From contig NZ_DASZCQ010000160.1 in NCBI RefSeq assembly GCF_035942955.1, positions 1 to 64,000 on the forward strand: 64,000 nt of DNA, read 5' to 3'. The position numbers and the translations under genes are program-made. How positions within the stretch are numbered: position 1 is the stretch's first letter; the number at the start of each line of letters is the position of its first letter. Under the pieces are notes generated by a model. That model had not been told where the DNA came from. It saw nothing but the letters and a program-made list of their open reading frames with translations, and did not search any database. Of the stretch, positions 49,042 through 58,700 are shown piece by piece. The DNA is from DASYTH01 sp035942955 (GTDB taxonomy: Bacteria; Actinomycetota; Actinomycetes; Mycobacteriales; Pseudonocardiaceae).

Positions 49042-51174
49042 TCAGGGAGTCGTTTGGTACTCGCGCATTGTCCGGGTTGGCAGCAGGGTTCGCGGGTCGA
49101 GGAGGCGGCTTAGGCGGCGGCCGAAACTCATGCCCTTGTGCAGTTCGGTGCGAATGGCGTCGTTGCATTGCCAGGCGAGTTCCGCGGCGTGGTCGAGGAT
49201 TCCTTCCGGGGAGTAGGCAGCCCGGTCCACGATCTCGGCCAGTGGCCGCAGAAAGGGTTGCAGCGGACCGTGGACGACCCCGATCACCTGGCCGGTGGTC
49301 GACCGGGGGCCGACGGGGATTCCGGCCCAACGCAGAGCGTCTATCGTGTCGCGCCAGGCCGCGATGGTGCGGCGGCGCGGGGTTCCGTTGTTACGGGCCC
49401 GTCGTCGCCGCACGATCCGGACGAGCGGAATCAGCCCGAGGCACAGGACCAGCGCGATGGCGACGATCGTGGCGAGGGTCGCCAAGCCGGACATGGAGTT
49501 GGCTGGCTGGGAAGAGAGATCGCCCTGGGCGTCGGCGGTGGCATCGGGTGGTTCCTCGGGAACCTGCTGGTCGGGCGATGGTATGTCGTCGAGGGCGTCG
49601 GCCGGTGTGGGTTGCTGGACGGTCTTGCCTTGCCCATCAATGGATTGGGTCGGGCTCGGGTTGACCGGAATCCAGCCCAGCCGTTGGAACCGTACCTCGG
49701 CCCAGGCGAACACGTTCGCGCCACGGATGTGTAGGCGGTCTCCGTCCCAGGTCGGGCGGAATCCGAGGACGACGCGCGCGTCCCAGCCTAGATGGCGACT
49801 CAGCAGCGCGAACATCGAGGCGTACTGCTCGCTGGTGCCTCGTTTGGTGTTCACCAGGTCGGTGATCTGGCGTACCCCGTGGCCGCCGCGGGCCTGCGGG
49901 GAGTTGTCGTAGCTGAAGCCGCTGGTGCTCGTCATGGCCTGGTACAGGCCGAGCAACTGACCCAGACCGGCGGAACGTCCGGCTGTCGCGGTGTCGACGA
50001 ACGCGAGCACCTCGGGCGGCAGCGGCAGGCGGCTTGCTTCGCTGGTGGCCGGGTCGTCGATGCCGACGTCGTTCGCCTCGAGGATGGGCTCGCGGCCGGT
50101 GATGCGGTAGGCGGCGGGAGTGTTCCGGTCGGCGGGCACCACGACATCACCGCTGGTGGCGTCGAATCCGAGGTCCGCCACGCTGATCTGGGTCGGCCGG
50201 CCAACGCGGGGTAGCCATCCGACGCTGTCGGGCGTCAGCACTTGCAGGTCGAGTGAGACGTCCCGGGTCGGGACCGCGGAGTCGGGAGTGGACAGCCGGG
50301 TACCGGCCCGCCGGTAGCTGGCTCCGATCGTCCAGGTCTGGCCGTCGAACCGGTCGAGCGTCACCATGCGGATGAGCTCGAGCCGCTCGCTCGCGGTGCC
50401 GGCGATCTCCAATGGCAGGAGGTTGTCCCGCAGCGCGAGGTAGCGCGCCATCGGATTCGTGTCCTCTTTGGGCAGCACGGGCGCATCGACCAGAGCCTGC
50501 AGGCTGGTCGGGGGACGGTCGGCGGCGACGAGTGGCCCCAGCACGAGTCCGGACGCGGTCGCGATGAGCACGACCGCGGCGCCGGTCACCAGTCGCCCTT
50601 TCCCGAGTGCTCCCGCGAGCGCGGCTTCCCGGCCGGCCAGCACGACCGCCATGGCGACGACGGCGAAGACCGGCCCGTACCATGCGGCCGGTGCGCCGAC
50701 GGTCGCGCTCAGCCCGAGACCGAGCAGCAGGCAGCACAGCGGGGGGAGCAGCGGCAGCCAGGCATTCCGCGGGCCCAGCGCCAGCCGGACGGCGATCAGC
50801 GCGGTGAAGCCGGCGATGGTCGAAATGGTTGCCAGTTCCGGACCGGATGGATCCACCGGGAGTGTCCCGGTCAGCAACCGGGACGGTCCGAGCCGCACGT
50901 CCGCACCCGGCCTGGTCGCCAGCGCGACCGCGATGGCCACCGACAGCACGGCCAGCGCCACCGGGCCGTTGCCAAGGGCACGCCGGCCGAGCGGCACCGC
51001 AAGGCATCCCCAGCCGGCGGCCACCGCGACGGGCGCCAGGATCGCCAGGAGCAGCGGCGGTTCCGCGCCGTCGCCGAAGGTGGCCCGGAATGACCAGGCG
51101 GACAGTGCCGACAGCCCGGCCGCGAGGACGACTCGGACGAGGGCAATGCCCCGGCCGCCAAGCATCGCTGACAT
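49042..51174 (-). CDS. Membrane-bound transglutaminase-fold protein (DUF3488 type), catalytic residues lost
   Basis: A 710-residue membrane protein. Six or so transmembrane helices in 1-200, an exported domain 220-560 with a transglutaminase-like fold (SEQYASMFALLSRHLGWDAR, then ANVFAWAEVRFQRLGWIPV), another helix near 580-600 and a cytosolic tail. Where active relatives have a Cys before EQFA and a His in HAWxEV, this protein has Ser and Phe, so it is unlikely to be an enzyme of that type. Last gene of the MoxR-DUF58-TGase trio, with a TGATG overlap. Confidence 0.85.
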   Translation of the reverse strand: MSAMLGGRGIALVRVVLAAGLSALSAWSFRATFGDGAEPPLLLAILAPVAVAAGWGCLAVPLGRRALGNGPVALAVLSVAIAVALATRPGADVRLGPSRLLTGTLPVDPSGPELATISTIAGFTALIAVRLALGPRNAWLPLLPPLCCLLLGLGLSATVGAPAAWYGPVFAVVAMAVVLAGREAALAGALGKGRLVTGAAVVLIATASGLVLGPLVAADRPPTSLQALVDAPVLPKEDTNPMARYLALRDNLLPLEIAGTASERLELIRMVTLDRFDGQTWTIGASYRRAGTRLSTPDSAVPTRDVSLDLQVLTPDSVGWLPRVGRPTQISVADLGFDATSGDVVVPADRNTPAAYRITGREPILEANDVGIDDPATSEASRLPLPPEVLAFVDTATAGRSAGLGQLLGLYQAMTSTSGFSYDNSPQARGGHGVRQITDLVNTKRGTSEQYASMFALLSRHLGWDARVVLGFRPTWDGDRLHIRGANVFAWAEVRFQRLGWIPVNPSPTQSIDGQGKTVQQPTPADALDDIPSPDQQVPEEPPDATADAQGDLSSQPANSMSGLATLATIVAIALVLCLGLIPLVRIVRRRRARNNGTPRRRTIAAWRDTIDALRWAGIPVGPRSTTGQVIGVVHGPLQPFLRPLAEIVDRAAYSPEGILDHAAELAWQCNDAIRTELHKGMSFGRRLSRLLDPRTLLPTRTMREYQTTP

Positions 51175-52343
51175 CAGCCCGCCACCCCACCGAGCACGAA
51201 ATGGTTCCATGCCGCCATCGCCTCGGCGCCGGTTCGGCCGCTCAGCACGACCATCCCGGGCCGGCGGTACGGCGCCGGCAACGGCAGGCCCGCGGCCACG
51301 ACCGTGATCACGACGACCGGCGCGAAGCGGCGGCGCTGTTCGGCCAGCCGGGCGACCACGGCCGGCTCGCCCGCTCCGGTGACGACGACCAGCGCACCGC
51401 CCGGTTCGGCTCGGTCCACCTCTTCCAGCAGGTGCACGGGTTCGGCATCCGGTTCGCGGACCGCTGCGGCCAGTCTGTCCAAGAGCGACACCGCGCCGGC
51501 GGCGATCACCGCGGGCACATCCTCGCCGAGGATCTGGATCCGGGCCGGCCGGCCACCGTCGACCGTGCCCTGCGCCACCGATGCGGCCACCTCAACGGCG
51601 TGTTCGAACATCGCCGCGTCGAGCACCGACGACCGGGTGTCCAGGACGATGGTGACCGCCGGCTCCATGGTGTCCGTGGACTCCCGCACGATCAGTTGTC
51701 CGGTGTGGGCGGTGGAGCGCCAGTGGATCCGGCGTGGATCATCGCCGGGGACGTACTCCCGCAGCGAGGAGAACCAGGTCGTGCCGGCCTTCGACAGCTC
51801 GGCCCGGCCTTCGAAGTCGGGCACCGTCCCCACCGGTACGGGATACGACGGATGGACCCGGGGATGCACCCAGAGCACGCCCGTGTCGCGATGCAGCTGC
51901 GCGCGGCGGAACAGGCCGAACGGATCCTGCCGTTCGACGCTCAACGGTCCCAGGGGCAACCGTCCCCGGCGATCGGTGGGGATGGGGTAGTGCACGGTGC
52001 GGGACCCGCCGGCTCGGAGGACGGGCACCTGTATCCCATGTGGACGGTCATCGACCCGGTCCACCACGACCATGGCGGGCAACGGCCACCGGGCCAGGTT
52101 GCGCACGACCAGCCGGCCCGCGGCGGGCTCGCCCACGCTGATCCGGTCCGGCGCCACGCTTCGGGTCAGCCGCAGGCTCGGCCGGACCACCACGGTGACC
52201 CCGGCCAGTGCGAGGACGGCAAGGCCGGTCAGGCCGAGCGTCACCAGCACCGGGTACCCCCAGGCCCGACCGACCAGCCCCAAGATCACGGCGGCGGCCA
52301 CGACGCACCAGCCGCTGCCGGTCAGCGGAATCCGGCGGCTCAT
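51174..52343 (-). CDS. DUF58 (vWA-like) protein
   Basis: A 389-residue protein with two N-terminal transmembrane helices (about 10-50) and a DUF58 domain: RREYVPGDDPRRIHW-type motif (REYVPGDDPRRIHWRSTAHT) near 200, followed by a von Willebrand A-like domain (TIVLDTRSS). DUF58 proteins accompany MoxR ATPases and are thought to be their chaperone clients or partners. Two bases after the moxR stop. Intact. Confidence 0.9.
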   Translation of the reverse strand: MSRRIPLTGSGWCVVAAAVILGLVGRAWGYPVLVTLGLTGLAVLALAGVTVVVRPSLRLTRSVAPDRISVGEPAAGRLVVRNLARWPLPAMVVVDRVDDRPHGIQVPVLRAGGSRTVHYPIPTDRRGRLPLGPLSVERQDPFGLFRRAQLHRDTGVLWVHPRVHPSYPVPVGTVPDFEGRAELSKAGTTWFSSLREYVPGDDPRRIHWRSTAHTGQLIVRESTDTMEPAVTIVLDTRSSVLDAAMFEHAVEVAASVAQGTVDGGRPARIQILGEDVPAVIAAGAVSLLDRLAAAVREPDAEPVHLLEEVDRAEPGGALVVVTGAGEPAVVARLAEQRRRFAPVVVITVVAAGLPLPAPYRRPGMVVLSGRTGAEAMAAWNHFVLGGVAG

Positions 52344-52345
52344 GA

Positions 52346-53341
52346 TCAGCCGACCGCCGCCGGCGCCGGGGCCGGGACCGAGGCCATGATCTCGGCGAGG
52401 ATGTCGCCGGTCTTGATGCCGTGCACCTCCGCCTGTGCGGTGAGCACGAGCCGGTGGGCGAGCACGGGCGCGGCGACCGCGCGCACGTCGTCCGGCACGA
52501 CGAAGTGCCGACCGAGGCCGAGCGCGAACGCCTGGGCCGCGCGCAACAGGGCGAGGCTGCCACGGGTGCTCATGCCCAGCCGCAGGGCCTTGTGCTCCCG
52601 GGTGGCGTGCGCCAGCAACGCCACGTAGCGGACGACCTCCGGCGCCGCGTAGATCGACGAGGCCACCTGGTGCTGCAGCGCGGCGATCTGGTCGAGGCTG
52701 GCGACGCACCGCACGGCGGGCGCGGCGGCCTGCGCGCGGCCGGTCAGGATCTCGGTTTCGACGTCCAGATTCGGGTGGCCCAACGAGATCCGCATGAGGA
52801 ACCGGTCCAGCTGCGCCTCGGGGAGCTGGTAGGTGCCTTCGAGATCGATCGGATTCTGCGTGGCGACGACGAGAAATGGGGTGGGGACCGGACGGCCGCG
52901 CCCGTCCACCGTCACCTGGCCCTCCTCCATGACCTCGAGCAGGGCGGACTGCGTCTTCGGACTGGCCCGGTTGATCTCGTCGGCCAGCACGATGTTGGCG
53001 AACACCGGGCCGGGACGGAAGGTGAACTCCTGCTCGCCCTGATTCCAGACCGAGACGCCGGTGATGTCACCGGGCAGCAGGTCGGGCGTGAACTGGATCC
53101 GTTGCCAGCTGCCGGCGATGCTGGTGGCCAGCGCCTTGGCCAGCGACGTCTTGCCGGTGCCGGGCACGTCCTCGATCAGCAGGTGGCCGTTGGCGAACAG
53201 GCAGGCCAGGGCCAGCCGGACGGCCGCGGTCTTGCCGCGGATGGCACGTTCGACCTCCGCGAGCACGGCGTCGTGCACGCTGCGGAACATCTGCTGCGGA
53301 TCGCCCGGGATCACGGCGGGCGCGGTGTGCTGGTTGGTCAC
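52346..53341 (-). CDS. MoxR-family AAA+ ATPase
   Basis: A 331-residue AAA+ protein. Walker A VPGTGKTSLAKAL, Walker B IVLADEINRASPKTQSALLE, sensor 1 TQNPIDLEGTYQLPEAQLDR and arginine finger region are all present. MoxR proteins act as chaperones that mature partner complexes containing vWA domains. GTG 53341 has AAGGAAA upstream; a longer frame upstream overlaps the kinase gene and is not used. First of the MoxR-DUF58-TGase trio, 26 bases after the kinase. Confidence 0.93.
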   Translation of the reverse strand: MTNQHTAPAVIPGDPQQMFRSVHDAVLAEVERAIRGKTAAVRLALACLFANGHLLIEDVPGTGKTSLAKALATSIAGSWQRIQFTPDLLPGDITGVSVWNQGEQEFTFRPGPVFANIVLADEINRASPKTQSALLEVMEEGQVTVDGRGRPVPTPFLVVATQNPIDLEGTYQLPEAQLDRFLMRISLGHPNLDVETEILTGRAQAAAPAVRCVASLDQIAALQHQVASSIYAAPEVVRYVALLAHATREHKALRLGMSTRGSLALLRAAQAFALGLGRHFVVPDDVRAVAAPVLAHRLVLTAQAEVHGIKTGDILAEIMASVPAPAPAAVG

Positions 53342-53367
53342 GGATTTCCTTGGGATTGGTTGGGGTT

Positions 53368-55728
53368 TCAGCGCGGCAGGCAGGCCGGTCCGGCCGATGG
53401 TTCGGAGGGAGTGGTCACGCCGAGCGCGATCACGACGTAGCAGGCGGATGGCAGCGGATCGAGGTCCGGGAAGCTGACGATGGCGCTGGGCACCGAATCG
53501 AGCAACTGTCCATTGCGGAGGATGACGAACGAGGTCAGTCCAGGCAGCTCGCGGGATTCGGGCGGCCAGGACAGCGTGACCCGCCCATCCGCGGTGTCGA
53601 TCCGCACCGGCACCTTGTGGTCGGTACCGGGGAGCGTGGTCGTGGTGGGGGGCGGGGTGATCCGATCGGTGGAGTCGCGCTGGCCGACCCAGATTCCCAC
53701 GCCGATGCCCAGAGCGGCGACCAGCCCGGCGATGGCGGTCAGCACCAGCCAGCGCCGCCGGGCCCGCCGGCGGTCCGGCGGCTCGGCGGGACGGGGATGC
53801 GGCGGATGGGCGCTGATCTCGGTCGGCGTCACTCCGGAGTGGACGGTGGCGTGCGGGTCGACCGGCTGCGGCGCCACGTCGGGGGAGCTCAGCCAGGGCG
53901 GTTCCGCCGGCACGGCGATGCGCACGGTGCTCTCCGCGTCGATGACCGGGACCGGTTGAGCCGGTCCCGTCAGCAGGAGCTCCCTTGCCAGGTCGCTGAG
54001 CACCTCGGAGGCTTCGAGCGCGGTGGGGCGTCCGCGCGGATCCTTGGCCAGGCACGCCGCGAGAAACGACCACGCCGCCTCGGGCAGGTCCGGCGGGCGG
54101 GGCGGCGTGCGCAGCTGGTGCTGCCGGAGGATGTCCTCCGTGCTGCCGGCGAACGGGCGGTGTCCGGCCAGCACCTCGTACGTGGTGATGCCCAGCGCGT
54201 AGATGTCGCTGGCCGGGGTCGGCGACTCCCGGTTGACCAGCTCGGGTGCGATGTAGGGCGGTGAGCCGGGCAGATAGCCGAGTTGGGTGACCGGGGCTCC
54301 GTCGACCGCCTTCACCAGACCGAAATCGGTGAGCAGTGCCCGAGTCCGGCCATTCTGCTCGCACACCAGGATGTTCGCCGGCTTGAGGTCGCGATGGACG
54401 ACGCCGCTCGCGTGCACGGCGGTCAGCCCGGAGGCGACCTCGGACAGCAGCCGCAGGCCCTCGGCCCGGTCGAGCTCCCCGGCCACCAGCAGCCGCCGCA
54501 GGTCGGTGCCCTCGACCAGGTCCATGATGACGGCCGCTTCGCCCTTGCCCTTGGCGATGTAGAGGTCACGCACCCGCACCAGGTGCGGGTGGTCCAGGTC
54601 CTGCACCACCGATGCCTCGCGCACCAGCCGCATCAGGCTGTCGGGATCGGTGACCAGGTCCGGACGCAGCAGCTTGGCGGCCACGAGCATCCCGTCGGCT
54701 CGCCGCCGAGCCCGCCACACGGTGCCCATGCCGCCCTCGCCGATCCTCGCCAGCAGCTCGTACTCGCCGCCCAGCGATCGCGGAAGTTCGGCGCCACGGT
54801 GCTCCGAGGGCACGGTGCTCCGGACGTCTATTGTGGACTGCGGATCCCGCAGGTGCTTGGCGAAAGCGGCCACCGACGGTGGTCGGGAGCCCGGTTCGCT
54901 GGACAGCGCCCACCGCAACGCGGTGGTGAACTTCGCCGCGGCCTCGGGCAACTGGCCCACCGGGCTCTGCCCGGCGAACAGCACCCGCTCGGCCCGGCTG
55001 CCGGAGAACGGTGGCCGGCCGCTGAGCAGGGTCCACAGCGTGGAGGCCAAGGCGTAGACCTCGCCGGCCGGCGTCCAGTCCTGCCCGGCGAGCTGCTCCG
55101 GTGGCTCGTGGCCGGTGCCCTCCGTGGTGGCCGCGGCAATCTCGGCGAGCGCCGGCAGCAGCGGGCAGTCCAGCACGACGTGGCCGGTGGGCTGACGCAG
55201 CAGCGCGGCCGGGCTGATCGCCTGATGGACGGTGTCGTTGCGATGCAACAACTCCAGCCCGCTCGCGGCAGCCAGGACGGCCTGCAGCGCCTCGGCGACG
55301 GGGAGCGGCCCGCGGGCGGCGAGCTCGTCGGCGAGCGACCGTCCTCGTCGAGCGGTGACCAGAACCGGGCGGCCGCCGGCATCCCGATCATGGTGCAGTA
55401 GCGGAAGAACGAAGGGGTTGCGGCTGACGGCGAGCACATTGTCCAGTGCCGCGGCCTCGTCCCGAACGCGCCGCAGCTGCGTCCGGTCCAGCTTGGCCAC
55501 GACGACTCGCACGGTGACTTCGGTTCCGTCGTCCCGGATCGCCGGAGCGACCGCGAACAACCCGTCGTCGGTTGGTTCGCTCAACAGGCGGTAGCCGTCA
55601 AGCGGTCCGGCGGCCACTCCTGCGCCACCCCCACGAGAAAACGTCGATCTACCAACGCCGAACACATCACGCACGGCGTGCGGGCCGTTACACAGTACCC
55701 GCGGCCGGTGGTCGATCGTCGCGGTCAT
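53368..55728 (-). CDS. Receptor-like Ser/Thr kinase with N-terminal pseudokinase
   Basis: A 786-residue membrane protein with two kinase folds. Residues 43-295 resemble a Hanks kinase but have VHQAISPAALL (167-177) where HRDLKPxN should be and no glycine loop: a pseudokinase. Residues 321-580 form an active-looking kinase: GEGGMGTV (330-337), AAK Lys 352, HRDLKPANI (445-453), DFG (468-470), APE. Then a Pro-rich stretch, a transmembrane helix (660-682) and an exported fibronectin-III-like domain (700-786). It has no PASTA repeats. Its start overlaps the EccC-like stop by 4 bp, so both are made together. Confidence 0.9.
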   Translation of the reverse strand: MTATIDHRPRVLCNGPHAVRDVFGVGRSTFSRGGGAGVAAGPLDGYRLLSEPTDDGLFAVAPAIRDDGTEVTVRVVVAKLDRTQLRRVRDEAAALDNVLAVSRNPFVLPLLHHDRDAGGRPVLVTARRGRSLADELAARGPLPVAEALQAVLAAASGLELLHRNDTVHQAISPAALLRQPTGHVVLDCPLLPALAEIAAATTEGTGHEPPEQLAGQDWTPAGEVYALASTLWTLLSGRPPFSGSRAERVLFAGQSPVGQLPEAAAKFTTALRWALSSEPGSRPPSVAAFAKHLRDPQSTIDVRSTVPSEHRGAELPRSLGGEYELLARIGEGGMGTVWRARRRADGMLVAAKLLRPDLVTDPDSLMRLVREASVVQDLDHPHLVRVRDLYIAKGKGEAAVIMDLVEGTDLRRLLVAGELDRAEGLRLLSEVASGLTAVHASGVVHRDLKPANILVCEQNGRTRALLTDFGLVKAVDGAPVTQLGYLPGSPPYIAPELVNRESPTPASDIYALGITTYEVLAGHRPFAGSTEDILRQHQLRTPPRPPDLPEAAWSFLAACLAKDPRGRPTALEASEVLSDLARELLLTGPAQPVPVIDAESTVRIAVPAEPPWLSSPDVAPQPVDPHATVHSGVTPTEISAHPPHPRPAEPPDRRRARRRWLVLTAIAGLVAALGIGVGIWVGQRDSTDRITPPPTTTTLPGTDHKVPVRIDTADGRVTLSWPPESRELPGLTSFVILRNGQLLDSVPSAIVSFPDLDPLPSACYVVIALGVTTPSEPSAGPACLPR

Positions 55729-58700
55729 CGGGCATCACCCGGCCCACCAACCAGGTCCTCGGTCAGGTGCAGCGGCACCTGCGCCAACGTAGCCTGTCCA
55801 CGAAGCACCAGTAGACCGCGCCCGGGTGGCCAGCCGCCCGCCATGGACCGGGACAGCCGCACGTCGAAGACCTCGCCGGCGAGATGGCTCGCCGGGTTGA
55901 GCAGCAGCCCGCTGCGCGCCCGGCGGGCCTGGGCCAGCCACCCGCGATACCGGTTGATCAACAGGTCGTCGGTCGTGGCCGCCGCCACGAGCACCGACCC
56001 GGTCTCCCGTGCCTCGAGGAGGAAACGTTCCAACGCCTCGCCCAGCGCAAGCTCGTCGACCAGCTCGCCGTCGTCAACGACCACGGCGACCGGACCGCCG
56101 GCGGACAGGACCAGATCGTCGAACTCCGCCGGGGCCGCGCCGGTGGTCACGCCGAGCACACCGGCCAGGTCGGCCACCTGCCGCAGCGGCGACGGCCGCG
56201 GTGTCACCAGCACGACCGGAAGCCGGCCGTCGGGACGGCCGGCAAGGCCGTGCACGATGGTGGCCAGCGTGCTGGACCGTCCCGATCGGCCAGGACCGGC
56301 GACGACGAACGTTCCACCGACCTCGGCGAGATCGACGTCGACCGGGCCCGCGTGGTCTCCGCCGACGGCCGGAGTGCAGACGGTGGCGGCCGGCGACCGG
56401 GTGGCTCCCCTGAGCGCCTCGGCCTCGGCGATGGAGATCCGGTCCGGCAGCGGATCTATGCGGTGCGGCAACAACGCCGGGTCCAGGTCGTCCGCAGCGG
56501 CGCGCAGGCGTGCGGCGAGCCCGGCCAGCGCCCGGATCTGTGCGGCCCCGGACGGGTCTGCGTCGAGGAGCGGGAGCTGGACCTCCTCTCCGGCGGCCGT
56601 CCAGATCGCCCGGCCCGCCGGCATCCGGGCCGGCACGGCCCGCGGCGAAAGCCCGAAGACCGCGACGTCGTCCCGATCCGCCTGGCGCAGCACCAACCGG
56701 TGCTCGATGGCGGTGGCGATCCGTGGTCCGAACGCGGTGCGGTCCGTGCTCAGCACCGTCACCAGCCCGACGGCCGGTCCCCGGCGCAGCAGTCCCTCCA
56801 GCAGCTCCACCAGGCGGCCGCCGTCGTGCTCGTCGAAGGCGGATCGGAATCCCTCCAACCGATCCAGCAGCAGGATCAGGTAGGGCAACCGGTCCGCCGG
56901 CGCGGCGGCCCGGCGTTGCTCGGCAAGACCGCTGTACCCGCCGGCCAGCACGCGTTGCCGGCGGCGCACCTCACCGTCCAGCCAGTCCAGCAGGCGCGCC
57001 ACCCGCATCGAGTCCTCGGCATCCACAATGGCGCCGCTGTGCGGCAGCTCGGCGAGCGGCGCCAGGGCCCGATTGCCGCAGTCCAGGCCGTAGATGTGCA
57101 CGGTGTCCGGTCCGGTGGCCGCGCACAGGCCGGCGGCGATGGCGCGCAACGCGGTGGAGCGACCGGTCCGCACCGTGCCACCCACTGCGATCGGCCCGGT
57201 CCGCTCGAGATCGAGCTCGAAGGCGTCCTGTGCCTGCGCGGTGGGCCGATCGACGAGTCCTAATAGGACACAGAGCGGCGGCCGTTGGGAACCCGGCGAG
57301 AGTTCCGCGGTGACGACGTCGGGCAGCGGCGGCAGCCACGGGCGCCGCGGACTGCTCAGGCCCAGCTGCCGCGCGGCCACTCGGCTCGCGGCCACGAGGG
57401 CGGTCAGATCGGTGTGCCCATCGGCGTCCACGTCGGCGGCCGCGCTCGCGCCCGCCCTGGGCGAGCGGCCGAGCTCCGTCGTCCGCCGGGGGCGCACGGA
57501 CACCGGCTCCGGGCCCGGCGACTCGGCATCGGCGGCCCTGGGCCAGCCGACCCGGGCGGCCTGGAAGGCAGTCAGGTCGCCGTGGCCGGTGCGCAGGTAT
57601 GCCCGGCCCGGTTGACGCGAGGTGATGCGGGCGGCATCCGGTGCGTCGATCACGTCCACCGACTCGCTCTCCGCGGTGACCCGCAAGCAGATCCTCAGGT
57701 TGAGGTTGGCCCGCAGGTCGGCGGTCACCACGCCGCCCGGACGCTGGGTGGCGAGCACCACGTGCACGCCGAGGCTTCGGCCGCGCATGCCGATGCCCAC
57801 CACGCCCGGAACGAACTCCGGGACCTCCTCGATCAGCGAGGCGAACTCGTCCACCACGATCACCAGCCGGGGCAACCGGTCTCCGGTGCGGGCCCAGTAG
57901 TCGTCGATGTCCTTCGCCTCGGCGTCGGCGAGCAGCTTCTCCCGGCGGCGGAGCTCGGCCGACAGCGAGTCCAGCGCGCGGCCGACCAGGTGCCCGTCGA
58001 GGTCGGTGATCAACCCGACGCAGTGTGGAAGCTCCGCGCAGGCGGCGAATGCGCTCCCGCCCTTGTAGTCGACCAGGACGAAGGTCAGCGCGTCGGGCAT
58101 GTTGCGCACGGCCAGCGACGCGATCAGGGTCTGCAGCAGCTCGGATTTCCCGGCGCCCGACGTGCCGGCGATCAGCGCGTGCGGGCCGTCCCGGCGAAGG
58201 TCGACGGTGAGCGGCCCGGACGGGCCGACGCCAAGCACGGCCGTGGTGGACCGGCCCTCGGGTGAGCCCGCCCACGCCGCGCGGACCAGCTCGCCGTCGG
58301 TCTCCCGGCCCGAGATCGCCAGCCCGGCCAGCTCGGTGAACCGGACCCGCTCCGGCAGCGCCTCCGCACCCGCGGGCACGCCGAGCGTGTCGAGCGGCGC
58401 CAGCGCCAGCGCCATCCGCATGGCGTGGCCCGGCTCGAGGCCGTCCACCAGGAGGTCCTCGATGACCGGCAGGTCGGCGCGACGCAGCCGGGCCCGGCTT
58501 CCGGACGGGCTGGTCAGCACGGCGGTCGCGCCGCATTCCGCCGGCAGCGCCGTCTCGTCGTCATCCAGGCAGAGGGCGTACACACCGGCGGTGGGCCCGT
58601 CGGCCAGCAGCTCGGCCAGCCCGGGCAGTCCGCGCATCCGCCGGGCGCCGTCCACGACGACGAGGAACTCCCGGCCGGCCGAGCGTCCCGTGCGCAGCGA

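Noticed and set aside
48491..49330. 279-codon minus-strand frame
   Set aside because: Low-complexity Pro/Arg/Ser composition; overlaps the end of the transglutaminase-fold gene and the integrase remnant in another frame.
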